This document shows, piece by piece, positions 34,833 through 42,787 of a DNA stretch of 64,000 bases; the first letter of the stretch is position 1, and each line of letters starts with the position of its first letter. Made by a program: the position numbers and the translations under genes. The stretch covers positions 16,573 to 80,572 of the forward strand of contig JAQTPK010000009.1 in NCBI GenBank assembly GCA_028712885.1, written 5' to 3'. Source of the DNA: Syntrophales bacterium. GTDB lineage: Bacteria; Desulfobacterota; Syntrophia; Syntrophales; UBA4778. The notes under the pieces were generated by a model. That model did no database searches. It saw nothing but the letters and a program-made list of their open reading frames with translations, and was not told where the DNA came from.

Positions 34833-35663
34833 CTACTTTTTACCTTTCACCTTTAACTCTTTTTCCGGGGCCGGCTCGCATTCAAACGATCCGGGGGGGA
34901 AAGAGGTGCGGACGGATTCCTGCAGCGATGTAAGTGCGTCCTGGCGGGTTAAATCGAAATCAATGGGCGTAATCGTAATCATGCCCTCCTTCAGGGCGAC
35001 GGCGTCGCAGTCTATTCCCTCCGCTCCGCTTATCTCCGTCTCCCCGGCCAGCCAGTAGTAGATGTTTTCCCTCGGGTCTATTCTCCTGTCAAAATCTTCT
35101 ATCAGGCGGGCTCTGCCCTGCCTTACGACCGCGACTCCCCTGATCCGGTCCTCCGGGAGGGCAGGCACATTCACGTTCAGCGGAACGCTCTTGAGGGGAT
35201 TTTGACCAAGAATGAAAAGGGCCATCCTGCGGGCGAATTTTGCCGCAAACGAAAAGTCGCTGTTGCGCCGGTGGCTGTCGAGAGAGAGAGCCATGGCCGG
35301 GACTCCGAGGATCGCTCCCTCCGTCGCCGCTGAAACCGTTCCCGAATATATAACGTTTATGCCGACGTTTGCTCCCCGGTTTATACCGGACACAACGAGA
35401 TCGACCGGATTCTCGCAGAGCTCCTTAACTCCGATCTTGACGCAGTCCGCAGGGGTTCCCGAAACGGCATAGCCGTAGAAGCTCCCGTTCCGGTTGGCTT
35501 TCCTTACCATCAGCGGGCGGGCTATCGTAATGGCGTGGCCGACGGCGCTCTGTTCCGCTTCGGGGGCAACTATTACGCACTGGGCTATTCTGGAAAGCTC
35601 CCGGTACAGGGCGTGGAGTCCCTGGGCATAGATGCCGTCGTCATTGGTCAAGAGAAATCGCAT
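34833..35663 (-). CDS. surE: 5'/3'-nucleotidase SurE
   Basis: A 276-residue nucleoside-monophosphate phosphatase, also able to act on polyphosphate. The metal site is the N-terminal LLTNDDGIYAQGLHAL (two adjacent Asp), with VVAPEAEQSAVGHAITI, SGTPADCVKIG and VSGINRGANVG following in family order. The C-terminus EPAPEKELKVKGKK goes past the usual end, and its last codons read through a 7-base-period stretch (CTTTTTA, CCTTTCA, CCTTTAA). The gene is transcribed leftward from behind dnaK; dnaK has its own terminator-like hairpin ahead of it. Confidence 0.96.
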   Translation of the reverse strand: MRFLLTNDDGIYAQGLHALYRELSRIAQCVIVAPEAEQSAVGHAITIARPLMVRKANRNGSFYGYAVSGTPADCVKIGVKELCENPVDLVVSGINRGANVGINVIYSGTVSAATEGAILGVPAMALSLDSHRRNSDFSFAAKFARRMALFILGQNPLKSVPLNVNVPALPEDRIRGVAVVRQGRARLIEDFDRRIDPRENIYYWLAGETEISGAEGIDCDAVALKEGMITITPIDFDLTRQDALTSLQESVRTSFPPGSFECEPAPEKELKVKGKK

Positions 35664-35701
35664 GTGATTTATTATACAGAAAGTGTTCCAAAAAATGAAT
35701 G

Positions 35702-35731
35702 GGGGGACCTGAAGATGTTTCAGATCCCCCC
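35702..35731 (-). terminator. Candidate terminator after dnaK
   Basis: On the minus strand GGGGGATCTGAA pairs with TTCAGGTCCCCC (12 positions, one G.U) around a 6-base loop. T-rich sequence (ATTCATTTTTT) follows. It lies between the dnaK stop and the surE start. Confidence 0.75.
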
Positions 35732-35752
35732 TTCGATTGCAAGACGACGGGA

Positions 35753-37669
35753 TTATTTTACTTCTTCGAAATCAGCGTCTACGACGTCGTCGTCCTTTTT
35801 CCCCTGGCCGGGCTGAGGTCCCGCTCCGGCCTGCGCACCTTCCTGCTGGCCCGCCTGCTGCTCCGTAGATTTCGCGTACATCGCCTCGGCCAGTTTGTGG
35901 GATGCCTGGGTGAGTTCGTCCTGAGCGGACCGGATCGCGCCGAGATCGTCTCCTTCCAGGGCTTTTTTGACTTTTGCGACCGCCGTCTCGATCCTGGCCT
36001 TGTCATCGGACGAGATTTTATCGCCGAAATCTTTTATGTTTTTCTCTACCGAGTAGATCATGGAATCGGCCTGGTTCCTCGCCTCGATCAGCTCTTTTCT
36101 TCTGCGGTCATCCTCCTGATGAGATTCCGCATCCCTGACGAGCTTGTCTATTTCCTCCTTGGAAAGGCCGCTCGATGCAGTGATCCGGATGCTTTGTTCC
36201 TTGCCGGTTCCGAGGTCTTTTGCGGAAACGTGCACGATCCCGTTGGCGTCGATGTCGAATGTGACCTCTATCTGCGGCACGCCCCTGGGTGCGGGGGGGA
36301 TACCGACCAGCTCGAATCTTCCGAGAGTCTTGTTGTCCCCGGCCATGGCGCGCTCTCCCTGGAGCACGTGGATGCTCACCGCCGGCTGGTTGTCTGCCGC
36401 CGTCGAGAAAATCTGGCTCTTTTTGGTCGGAATCGTCGTATTTTTCTCGATCAGCTTGGTCATTACCCCGCCCAGGGTTTCAATGCCCAGCGAAAGCGGG
36501 GTGACGTCGAGGAGCAGAATGTCTTTGACTTCTCCCGACAACACGCCGGCCTGGATAGCGGCCCCGATCGCGACTACTTCGTCCGGATTGACTCCTTTAT
36601 GCGGCTCTCTGCTGAAAAGCTCGCGCACTTTCTGCTGCACCCGCGGCATCCGCGTCATGCCGCCGACAAGGATGACCTCATCGATTTCCCGCGGCGTCAG
36701 GTTGGCGTCTTTCATCGCCGTGCGGCAGGGTCCTTCGAGTTTCATAATAAGATCGTCGACAAGCTGCTCCAGCTTAGCCCTTGTCAGTCTCATGGTGAGG
36801 TGTTTCGGCCCGGACGCATCCGCCGTAATGAACGGCAGGTTAATATCGGTCTCCAGAGTCGTCGAAAGCTCCATTTTTGCCTTCTCAGCGGCTTCCTTGA
36901 TCCGCTGGAGCGCCATCCGGTCCTTCTTCAGGTCTATACCCTGCTCCCTTTTGAATTCGTCGCAGATAAAGTCCATCACTTTCTGGTCGAAATCCTCGCC
37001 GCCCAGATGAGTATCTCCGTTGGTCGATTTGACCTCGAATACTCCGTCGCCGATCTCGAGAATGGAGATATCAAAAGTTCCTCCGCCGAGGTCGAAAACC
37101 GCGATTTTCTCGTCTTTCTTTTTGTCCAGTCCGTAAGCAAGCGAAGCCGCTGTGGGCTCATTGATAATCCTGACCACGTTCAAGCCGGCGATCTTGCCGG
37201 CGTCCTTGGTGGCCTGGCGTTGGGAATCGTCGAAATAAGCGGGAACGGTTATTACGGCGTCGTTAACCTTTTCCCCGAGATAGGCCTCTGCGGTCTCCTT
37301 CATCTTGGCCAGAATCATCGAGGATATCTCCGCGGGGCTGTAGTTCTTTCCGCGGATCGTCATCTGCGCATCTCCGTTGGATGCTTCCGAGATCTTGAAT
37401 GGGGAGATCGTCTTGTCATACTGGACTTCTTTGGAATTGTATTTCCGTCCGATCAGTCTCTTGATGGCGTAAACGGTGTTTTCAGGATTGGTGATCGCCT
37501 GCCTGCGGGCGGCTGTCCCCACAATTCTCTCTCCTTTGTCCGTGAAAGCGACGACGGACGGAGTAATCCGGCTCCCCTCCTGATTCGGGATGACGACGGG
37601 ATCGCCGCCGATCATGATCGCAACGCACGAATTCGTCGTTCCCAGGTCGATTCCGATAATTTTAGCCAT
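35753..37669 (-). CDS. dnaK: Hsp70 chaperone DnaK
   Basis: A 638-residue Hsp70. ATPase-domain signatures are [28 protein letters not shown] and [14 protein letters not shown]. The C-terminal substrate domain starts near [18 protein letters not shown]. The acidic end [16 protein letters not shown] is the usual bacterial tail. It binds exposed hydrophobic stretches and works with GrpE, encoded 19 bases upstream. dnaJ and hrcA are not adjacent, and no CIRCE element was found. A 658-residue antisense frame spans the gene and is a shadow. Confidence 0.98.
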   Translation of the reverse strand: MAKIIGIDLGTTNSCVAIMIGGDPVVIPNQEGSRITPSVVAFTDKGERIVGTAARRQAITNPENTVYAIKRLIGRKYNSKEVQYDKTISPFKISEASNGDAQMTIRGKNYSPAEISSMILAKMKETAEAYLGEKVNDAVITVPAYFDDSQRQATKDAGKIAGLNVVRIINEPTAASLAYGLDKKKDEKIAVFDLGGGTFDISILEIGDGVFEVKSTNGDTHLGGEDFDQKVMDFICDEFKREQGIDLKKDRMALQRIKEAAEKAKMELSTTLETDINLPFITADASGPKHLTMRLTRAKLEQLVDDLIMKLEGPCRTAMKDANLTPREIDEVILVGGMTRMPRVQQKVRELFSREPHKGVNPDEVVAIGAAIQAGVLSGEVKDILLLDVTPLSLGIETLGGVMTKLIEKNTTIPTKKSQIFSTAADNQPAVSIHVLQGERAMAGDNKTLGRFELVGIPPAPRGVPQIEVTFDIDANGIVHVSAKDLGTGKEQSIRITASSGLSKEEIDKLVRDAESHQEDDRRRKELIEARNQADSMIYSVEKNIKDFGDKISSDDKARIETAVAKVKKALEGDDLGAIRSAQDELTQASHKLAEAMYAKSTEQQAGQQEGAQAGAGPQPGQGKKDDDVVDADFEEVK

Positions 37670-37688
37670 GATTAAAAATCCTCCTTGC

Positions 37689-38279
37689 TTACGATTTGCC
37701 TTGATCGAGTTCCTCCGCTTCCGGCTTGTGCTTGGTTACGGAAACACGCGCCGGTTTCAGCAGGCGGTCGTTCAGGAGATAGCCCTTCTCGAATTCATCC
37801 AGGACCCTGTTGTCTTCATGGTCCGGACTTTCCACGCTCAATACAGCCTCATGCAGGTTCGGGTCGAATTCACTTCCGGCTGCCTCCACCTGCTTCACCC
37901 CGAATTTTCCCAGGCGTTGGAGGAACTGGCCGCGGATGATCTTCAGGCCATCGATAAAAGCATCGATATCTCTCGCTTTTTCAGCGTGCTCCAATGCGCG
38001 GTCGATATTGTCGAGGATAGGAAGGATCTCCTTTATAAGGTTTTCATTTCCATAGCGGACGAGTTCCGATCGCTCTTTGATCGAGTGTTTTTTGAAATTG
38101 TCCAGCTCGGCCGCAATGCGCAAATACTTCTCGTAATTGTCTTTGGACTCTTTTTCCTTTTCTTCCAGTTTCGTTTTCAGGTCTGTCGATTCCTTGTTTT
38201 CAGGCTCCGCAGGCATTTTCGTTTCCGGGATCTGTTCCCCGGCGGAGCCTTTTTTGTTGTGGTCAGCACCTTTTCCCAT
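37689..38279 (-). CDS. grpE: Nucleotide exchange factor GrpE
   Basis: 196 residues. A charged, probably coiled N-terminus (about 20-60) precedes the GrpE core [19 protein letters not shown] and [19 protein letters not shown]. The beta-domain follows ([13 protein letters not shown]). It dimerises and releases ADP from DnaK. It lies between gmhA and dnaK on the same strand. An unusual feature is that the gene before it encodes a sugar-phosphate isomerase rather than hrcA. Confidence 0.95.
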   Translation of the reverse strand: MGKGADHNKKGSAGEQIPETKMPAEPENKESTDLKTKLEEKEKESKDNYEKYLRIAAELDNFKKHSIKERSELVRYGNENLIKEILPILDNIDRALEHAEKARDIDAFIDGLKIIRGQFLQRLGKFGVKQVEAAGSEFDPNLHEAVLSVESPDHEDNRVLDEFEKGYLLNDRLLKPARVSVTKHKPEAEELDQGKS

Positions 38280-38327
38280 CGTCAGTTCCTCTTCCGCTAT
38301 GCCCGCGCGCTTATGCTTGAACAGCGC

Positions 38328-38924
38328 CTATCTCTTATGGTCAGGCTTCTGGAAAAGCCTGTAATCCACCAGTTCGCAGATGGCATGCCCGACGGTGATA
38401 TGAATTTCCTGAATCCGGGGGGTGCTTCCTCCCGATACATTAAGCGAATGATCCGCGATCCTGGCAATTTCTCCCCCGTCACGACCGGTCAGCCCGATGG
38501 TGATGAGGTCCATTTTTTTCGCCGTTTCAAAGGCCTTGATCACGTTCGGCGAAGCGCCGCTGGTGCTTATGCCCCAGGCCACGTCGCCGGGCTGTCCGAT
38601 GGCCCTGATCTGCTTTGAAAAAATTTCAGAAAAATCATAATCATTTGCAATACTAGTGATGACTGAGGTATCGGTGTTCAAGGCGATGGCGGGCAAGGGC
38701 GGTCTCTCGATCATGAATCGGTTTACGAATTCCGCCGCAATGTGCTGGGCATCCGCCGCGCTTCCGCCGTTTCCAAAGAGCAGAATCTTGTTGCCTGCTT
38801 TGAGGGCCGCCGTAATAACCTCCACAACCCTCGCCAGCCTGCTCAGATTCTCGTTTATGAAAACCTCTTTAAGATGACTGCTTTCCTTGAAAATCCGCAA
38901 CAGAATGTCTTCAATATCTTCCAT
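38328..38924 (-). CDS. gmhA: Sedoheptulose-7-phosphate isomerase (phosphoheptose isomerase)
   Basis: A 198-residue SIS-domain protein for the first step of ADP-heptose synthesis for lipopolysaccharide inner core. Family blocks are KILLFGNGGSAADAQHIAAE (about 45-64), LNTDTSVITSIANDY and GISTSGASPNVIKAF. The length and GNGGSAADAQHIAAE loop are characteristic of GmhA. It supports a Gram-negative envelope. It precedes grpE by about 48 bases, behind a candidate promoter, so the heat-shock genes may share that promoter. Confidence 0.92.
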   Translation of the reverse strand: MEDIEDILLRIFKESSHLKEVFINENLSRLARVVEVITAALKAGNKILLFGNGGSAADAQHIAAEFVNRFMIERPPLPAIALNTDTSVITSIANDYDFSEIFSKQIRAIGQPGDVAWGISTSGASPNVIKAFETAKKMDLITIGLTGRDGGEIARIADHSLNVSGGSTPRIQEIHITVGHAICELVDYRLFQKPDHKR

Positions 38925-38958
38925 AACTTACTAAATCTCTCCATGGTCAACTGGCCAT

Positions 38959-38986
38959 AATTTATTAATGGTTTTCCCCCTGTCAA
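38959..38986 (-). promoter_or_regulatory. Candidate sigma-70 promoter for gmhA-grpE-dnaK
   Basis: On the minus strand TTGACA (38986-38981) and TAAATT (38964-38959) are 16 bases apart, about 35 bases before the gmhA start. No sigma-32-type or CIRCE sequence was seen. Confidence 0.55.
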
Positions 38987-39157
38987 GATAATGCGGAAAA
39001 TGATTGCAGTTTTAACGGGAATAAATGGAGCGTCCGGGTCCTGGAGGTAATCACGAATCTGAGTAAGGCGCGGTCCAAAGAGTCCCAGCTTAGAGATTTC
39101 TTTGAGAACGATGCAGAGGATTTCCGTGTTTTGAGCCGGAGTGGGGATCGGATTTTT

Positions 39158-41191
39158 TCAGTCCTCGTCCGGCAGCACGTCCGGGCGAAGACGTCTTAAT
39201 TCCTCGAGTTTTCCACGATTCAGGCTTGATTTCCAGGCGAAGTAGCCCGCTATCTTCGTAATGCCGTCCACGTCCTCGGAGCCGCATTTTGGGCATTTTT
39301 CAGTGAATCCCCGGCTGGTGTCAAGACAGGAGCGGCAGCAGGTAAAATCGGGGGAGAACGTCAATTGAGTGTTCCCGCAATCCCTGAATACTCTCTTCAT
39401 AAGGGATACCAGGGAGCTCCCGCGCGGCATGGCGGACCCCAGCCATACATGGCTGACCGCGCCCCACCCGGCCAAGGGGTGATAGGCGCCTTCATGATGG
39501 AGGCGAGTCATCACGTCTGCAGCATGATCCGCCGTTATTGAGCCGGAATAATATACGCCTCCGCTGACCAGATCTCCGCTGATATGACGGCCTGCTTCAG
39601 GGGAGTGATACCTGAGATCCAGCCTGGCAAAACGATACGCGGTCGTCTCAGCAGGCGAGCAGGCGAGCGACAGGCGTATGCCGTACCTTCGCCCCAGTTT
39701 ACCCGCGACGGAACCCAGATGGGAGAGGATTTTTTTTCCATAACGGAGGGCTTCCACCGCGGAGCGGGCCTGCCCTCCCGATCTCATTTTAACGAGCTCG
39801 TTGAGGCCGACGAAACCGAGCAGGTACCGGGCATTATCGTAATCGAGATAAGGCGACCCGTCCCGGTCCATGGCGCAGAAGGCCAGGGGCCCTTCCTTTC
39901 CATGGGACTGAAGCGTTTTCATGTAGTCCCTTTTCTGCGCATGGGCCCTGGCTGCGAGCTCCGTCAGCGAACTGAGGAGGGAAAAAAGTCTCGCATCGTC
40001 GTTTTTTGAGCGATACCCGATCCTGGGCAGATTGAGCGTGACCATATGGACGGCCGCGCTCCTTTCATCCCCGCCGAGACCCTCCCCTGCCGGCGGCGTC
40101 CGGTCGAGCACAAAGAAGGGGTTTCCTTTATCTGCCGCCGCATTGCAGGCGTGGCGGAGAAAGTCCTTCGCTCCCGCCTCGCGAAACATCGATGCCGATA
40201 CGTGAAGGACCGGTTTCGGAAAGAAGAAAGGCTTATTGCCGGCATCCCCCCGAAGATAAACTTCCATCATGGCCCAGGCGAGGCGGCGGGCGTCCTTCAC
40301 ATACTCTCCGTATTTCCTGCCGGTCGGGATCCCGCCCGGCCCTATCGCCGCGCGGGCCGCCGTCTCATCCGGAATATCCCAATGAACGTGCAGGTTGGTG
40401 TACATGACCTGGCCCCCTCTCGAGACGGCCAATTGGGAGAATTCGAATATGAGCATCTGGACAAGCTGCCGCACCTGCTCATCCGTCCAGCCGGTAATAT
40501 ACGGGGCGAAGCAGACGTTCACCGCCTTCCATTCTATCGGCCCGGCGAAATTTCCCTGCAGGGCGGCGCTGAACCGCACCATATGCGCGAGGAGCACCTC
40601 TGCATGCCGTGCCGGCTTCGCCCGGGAAGACAGGTTGGGCAGATCGATTCCGTGTTCCTTGATATGCTCCAGCGATTGGGCCGAGCAGTAAGGGCGGTCG
40701 ATATACCCGAGATTGTGGAGGTGGAAATCCCCGGAAAGATGGGCTTCGCTCACGTCTTGAGAAAAGACGCTGTTCAGTGCGTATTCCCTTTTTATGCCGA
40801 GGGCCAGGGTAAGATTGGTCCCCTCCGGCCAGTGGGGAACATTGGCGTTCTCGCGGTTTCGATGGGCGATGAGATTGCCGATATCGTAGAGGGGAAAACC
40901 GAGCCGGGCATGGGCCCGCCTCGCGTGCTCGAGCCCTCTTTCGATCAGGCGGGCGTTTACGAGCTCGCGGATCAGAGGGGCCGTGAGGGTGGCGATTCCT
41001 GAGGAGAAAATCTGCTTTTCCACTTCCCGGCTTATGGCTTCCGCCGTATCGCCGTCCACATAGGTCTCCAGAAGCAGGGCGTCAACTATCTTCTGCCGGT
41101 TCCATTGGACGACATCCTCATTGGACGTCCTGACGAAGAGCGTAATATCCGTCGTATCCTTCTTCACGGGTGTACGTTGCTTCGTCCTCAC
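39158..41191 (-). CDS. nrdD: Anaerobic (class III) ribonucleoside-triphosphate reductase
   Basis: Makes dNTPs without oxygen through a glycyl radical. 677 residues: an ATP-cone at the N-terminus (VVQWNRQKIVDALLLETYV), family-typical YIDRPYCSAQSLEHI, and the C-terminal zinc site CCRSCLDTSRGFTEKCPKCG. The glycyl radical site appears as TKIAGYFAWK, where many relatives have RVxGYL. The activating enzyme NrdG is not in the window. The GTG start overlaps the stop of the alanine transaminase gene (GTGA), so nrdD is downstream in the same transcript. That puts it under the alanine-codon attenuator described below. Confidence 0.93.
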   Translation of the reverse strand: MRTKQRTPVKKDTTDITLFVRTSNEDVVQWNRQKIVDALLLETYVDGDTAEAISREVEKQIFSSGIATLTAPLIRELVNARLIERGLEHARRAHARLGFPLYDIGNLIAHRNRENANVPHWPEGTNLTLALGIKREYALNSVFSQDVSEAHLSGDFHLHNLGYIDRPYCSAQSLEHIKEHGIDLPNLSSRAKPARHAEVLLAHMVRFSAALQGNFAGPIEWKAVNVCFAPYITGWTDEQVRQLVQMLIFEFSQLAVSRGGQVMYTNLHVHWDIPDETAARAAIGPGGIPTGRKYGEYVKDARRLAWAMMEVYLRGDAGNKPFFFPKPVLHVSASMFREAGAKDFLRHACNAAADKGNPFFVLDRTPPAGEGLGGDERSAAVHMVTLNLPRIGYRSKNDDARLFSLLSSLTELAARAHAQKRDYMKTLQSHGKEGPLAFCAMDRDGSPYLDYDNARYLLGFVGLNELVKMRSGGQARSAVEALRYGKKILSHLGSVAGKLGRRYGIRLSLACSPAETTAYRFARLDLRYHSPEAGRHISGDLVSGGVYYSGSITADHAADVMTRLHHEGAYHPLAGWGAVSHVWLGSAMPRGSSLVSLMKRVFRDCGNTQLTFSPDFTCCRSCLDTSRGFTEKCPKCGSEDVDGITKIAGYFAWKSSLNRGKLEELRRLRPDVLPDED

Positions 41192-42417
41192 GCGCCGGCC
41201 CCGGCGGCCTGTTTCTTTTCCATTCCGGTAAAAGAGAGCCGCTTGATCTGCCGGATCGCCTGCCGGATCCTGTTTTCATTTTCGACAAGGGCAATGCGCA
41301 GATAGCCATCGCCCTCCGGGCCGAAAGCGATTCCGGGGGAGACCGCCACTTCCGCCTCTTCCATGAGACGAACAGAATAGTCCATTGATCCGAGGGCGCG
41401 GAAGGGCTCGGGGATCGGGGCCCAGATGAACATGGACGCCCTCGGTTTTTCGACCTTCCATCCGATGGAGTTCAGTCCGTCGCAGAGCACGTCCCTTCTG
41501 CTCTGGTAAATCGCAGCCTGTTTCAGGATTTCCTTGTCACAGTGGCGGAGGGCGATTATCGCCGCAATCTGCACCGCCTGGAAGAGGCCGTAATCGTAAT
41601 AGCCTTTTATGCGCGAAAGGGCGTCGACGATTCTGGGATTCCCGAGGCAGTAGCCTACTCTCCAGCCCGCCATGTTGTACGATTTGGAAAGAGTGCCGAA
41701 TTCAACGGCCAGGTCCCTGGCCCCTTTGACCTGCAGAATGCTCGGGGCCTCATATCCGTCAAAAGTCACCCTGGCGTAAGCGAAATCGTGGATGATGATC
41801 AGCCGCCTCCGCCTCGCTACCCTGACCGCCTCCTCCAGAAATCCCAGATCCACCGTCCGGGCCGTGGGGTTATGCGGGAAATTCAGGAAAAGAACTTTTG
41901 GGGCGGGAGAATGGGTGCGGCAGATCTCATCGACGCTCTTCAGAAAGGTTTCATCATCCTCGTGAGGCACGCGGACGACCTCCGCGCCGGCAATTACGGC
42001 CGAATAAATATGTATCGGAAAGGCGGGGACGGGGACAATCGCGGCATCTCCCGGCCCCAGCAGCGCCAGGGACAGATGAGAAACGCCCTCCTTCGAGCCG
42101 ATCGTGCAAAGGACCTCCGTATCGGGGCTGAGCGACACTCCATACTGCCGCTCATAATAGAGGGAAATCTCCCGCCTGAGGTTATGAATTCCCGAAGCCA
42201 CCGAATAGCGGTGATTCCTCGGATCCCGGACGACCTCGCAGAGCTTGTCAACAACGTTCCGGGGCGTCGGGTCGGAAGGGTTTCCCATGGCCAGGTCGAT
42301 AATATCTGCCCCGGCCTTCCTCTTTTCCAGTTTCAATTTGTTTATCCTGCCGAATACATACGGCGGGAGCATGTCCATTCTTCTTGAAAAACTGATAAAG
42401 TCATCGTGGTTTTCCAT
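41188..42417 (-). CDS. alaC: Alanine-forming aminotransferase (AlaC type)
   Basis: A class I/II PLP aminotransferase, 409 residues from the ATG at 42417. The PLP Lys is in TLSKSYNMAGWRVGYCLG; other signatures are IDLAMGNPSDPTPRNVVDKL, LNFPHNPTARTV and RASMFIWAPIPE. The sequence strongly resembles AlaC (YfdZ) glutamate-pyruvate transaminases rather than DapL or aspartate aminotransferase. The Ala-rich leader peptide upstream independently supports a role in alanine synthesis. GGAGAGGCAG precedes the start, just after two intrinsic terminators. A 4-base overlap links it to nrdD downstream. The upstream frame extension would cross terminator 2 and is rejected. Confidence 0.9.
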   Translation of the reverse strand: MENHDDFISFSRRMDMLPPYVFGRINKLKLEKRKAGADIIDLAMGNPSDPTPRNVVDKLCEVVRDPRNHRYSVASGIHNLRREISLYYERQYGVSLSPDTEVLCTIGSKEGVSHLSLALLGPGDAAIVPVPAFPIHIYSAVIAGAEVVRVPHEDDETFLKSVDEICRTHSPAPKVLFLNFPHNPTARTVDLGFLEEAVRVARRRRLIIIHDFAYARVTFDGYEAPSILQVKGARDLAVEFGTLSKSYNMAGWRVGYCLGNPRIVDALSRIKGYYDYGLFQAVQIAAIIALRHCDKEILKQAAIYQSRRDVLCDGLNSIGWKVEKPRASMFIWAPIPEPFRALGSMDYSVRLMEEAEVAVSPGIAFGPEGDGYLRIALVENENRIRQAIRQIKRLSFTGMEKKQAAGAGA

Positions 42418-42438
42418 TTTCTGCCTCTCCTTGCCGGT

Positions 42439-42469
42439 AAAAAAAAGCCCTGAAAAATACATCCAGGGC
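42439..42469 (-). terminator. Intrinsic terminator 2 in the alaC leader
   Basis: On the minus strand GCCCTG (42469-42464) pairs with CAGGGC around an 11-base loop, then eight T residues (42446-42439). It ends about 20 bases before the alaC ATG. Its 5' arm can also pair with CCAGGGC in the leader peptide coding region (42571-42565). Confidence 0.8.
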
Positions 42470-42474
42470 CTCAA

Positions 42475-42515
42475 TAAAAAAGGCCATGGACAATTTGCTT
42501 ATCCTGCCCATGGCC
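42475..42515 (-). terminator. Intrinsic terminator 1 (attenuator) in the alaC leader
   Basis: On the minus strand GGCCATGG (42515-42508) pairs perfectly with CCATGGCC (42489-42482), followed by six T residues. It starts 15 bases after the leader-peptide stop. Its 5' arm is shared with an antiterminator. Confidence 0.88.
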
Positions 42516-42572
42516 TGTGAGATTTTGTAATCAGAGGGATCCGCCACACGCCATGGGCCGTTTAGCCCTGGC
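42506..42572 (-). promoter_or_regulatory. Mutually exclusive antiterminator and anti-antiterminator hairpins
   Basis: Segment 1, GCCAGGGC (42572-42565), can pair with segment 2, GCCCATGGC (42558-42550, one bulged A). Segment 2 instead pairs perfectly over nine bases with segment 3, GCCATGGGC (42514-42506), which is the 5' arm of terminator 1. Segment 1 lies over Ala13, Arg14 and Ala15 of the leader. A ribosome stalled on the Ala codons would block segment 1, free segment 2, and let 2:3 form so that terminator 1 cannot. This is inferred from pairing; not folded by program. Confidence 0.8.
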
Positions 42573-42608
42573 TGCCGCTGCCGCCTGCATCGTGATGACG
42601 GAAAACAT
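42531..42608 (-). CDS. Alanine-rich leader peptide of the alaC-nrdD operon
   Basis: A 25-codon frame reading MFSVITMQAAAAARAKRPMA followed by CGGSL and TGA. Seven of 25 residues are Ala, five of them consecutive (codons 9-13: GCG GCA GCG GCA GCC), with another at 15. AAAGGGA lies about 5 bases before the ATG, and a consensus-like promoter is 28 bases upstream of it. The frame ends 15 bases before terminator 1. Such leaders sense the charged tRNA of the amino acid made by the downstream enzyme: here tRNA-Ala and an alanine transaminase. It is too short to be a conventional gene and has no other likely role. Confidence 0.85.
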   Translation of the reverse strand: MFSVITMQAAAAARAKRPMACGGSL

Positions 42609-42635
42609 GTAATCCCTTTCGCTTTGTTGTTTTAA

Positions 42636-42664
42636 AGCATATTCAGGAATCTTGCAGTTGTCAA
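42636..42664 (-). promoter_or_regulatory. Sigma-70 promoter of the alaC leader
   Basis: On the minus strand, TTGACA (42664-42659) is followed by exactly 17 bases and TATGCT (42641-42636). The predicted start of transcription is about 42629-42626, leaving a leader of roughly 210 bases before alaC. Confidence 0.85.
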
Positions 42665-42675
42665 ATGATTTTTAC

Positions 42676-42782
42676 CCGGGCTAAAGGTAAAGGGCAAAAG
42701 GCAAATGGCTTAAAAAACAGCAGACAGATTCAGATCTCCTGTCAGGTTTTTCGCCCTTAGCCTTGGGCCCTTAGCCTTTTGC
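42676..42782. repeat. Period-7 degenerate repeat (GGCTAAA / AGCCTTT type)
   Basis: The left arm reads GGCTAAA, GGTAAAG, GGCAAAA, GGCAAAT, GGCTTAA. The right arm reads CGCCCTT, AGCCTTG, GGCCCTT, AGCCTTT, TGCCTGA. They are reverse complements in character, separated by about 40 bases. It lies between the HD-domain gene end and the alaC promoter and could act as a bidirectional hairpin boundary. Confidence 0.85.
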
Positions 42783-42787
42783 CTGAC

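Noticed and set aside
35699..37675. A 658-codon open frame opposite dnaK
   Set aside because: It is the antisense of an unmistakable Hsp70 gene. The translation has no family features; long antisense frames are common in GC-rich DNA.
38925..39157. CIRCE or sigma-32 heat-shock element before gmhA-grpE-dnaK
   Set aside because: No TTAGCACTC-N9-GAGTGCTAA or CCCCAT-type sequence; a plain sigma-70-like promoter fits better.
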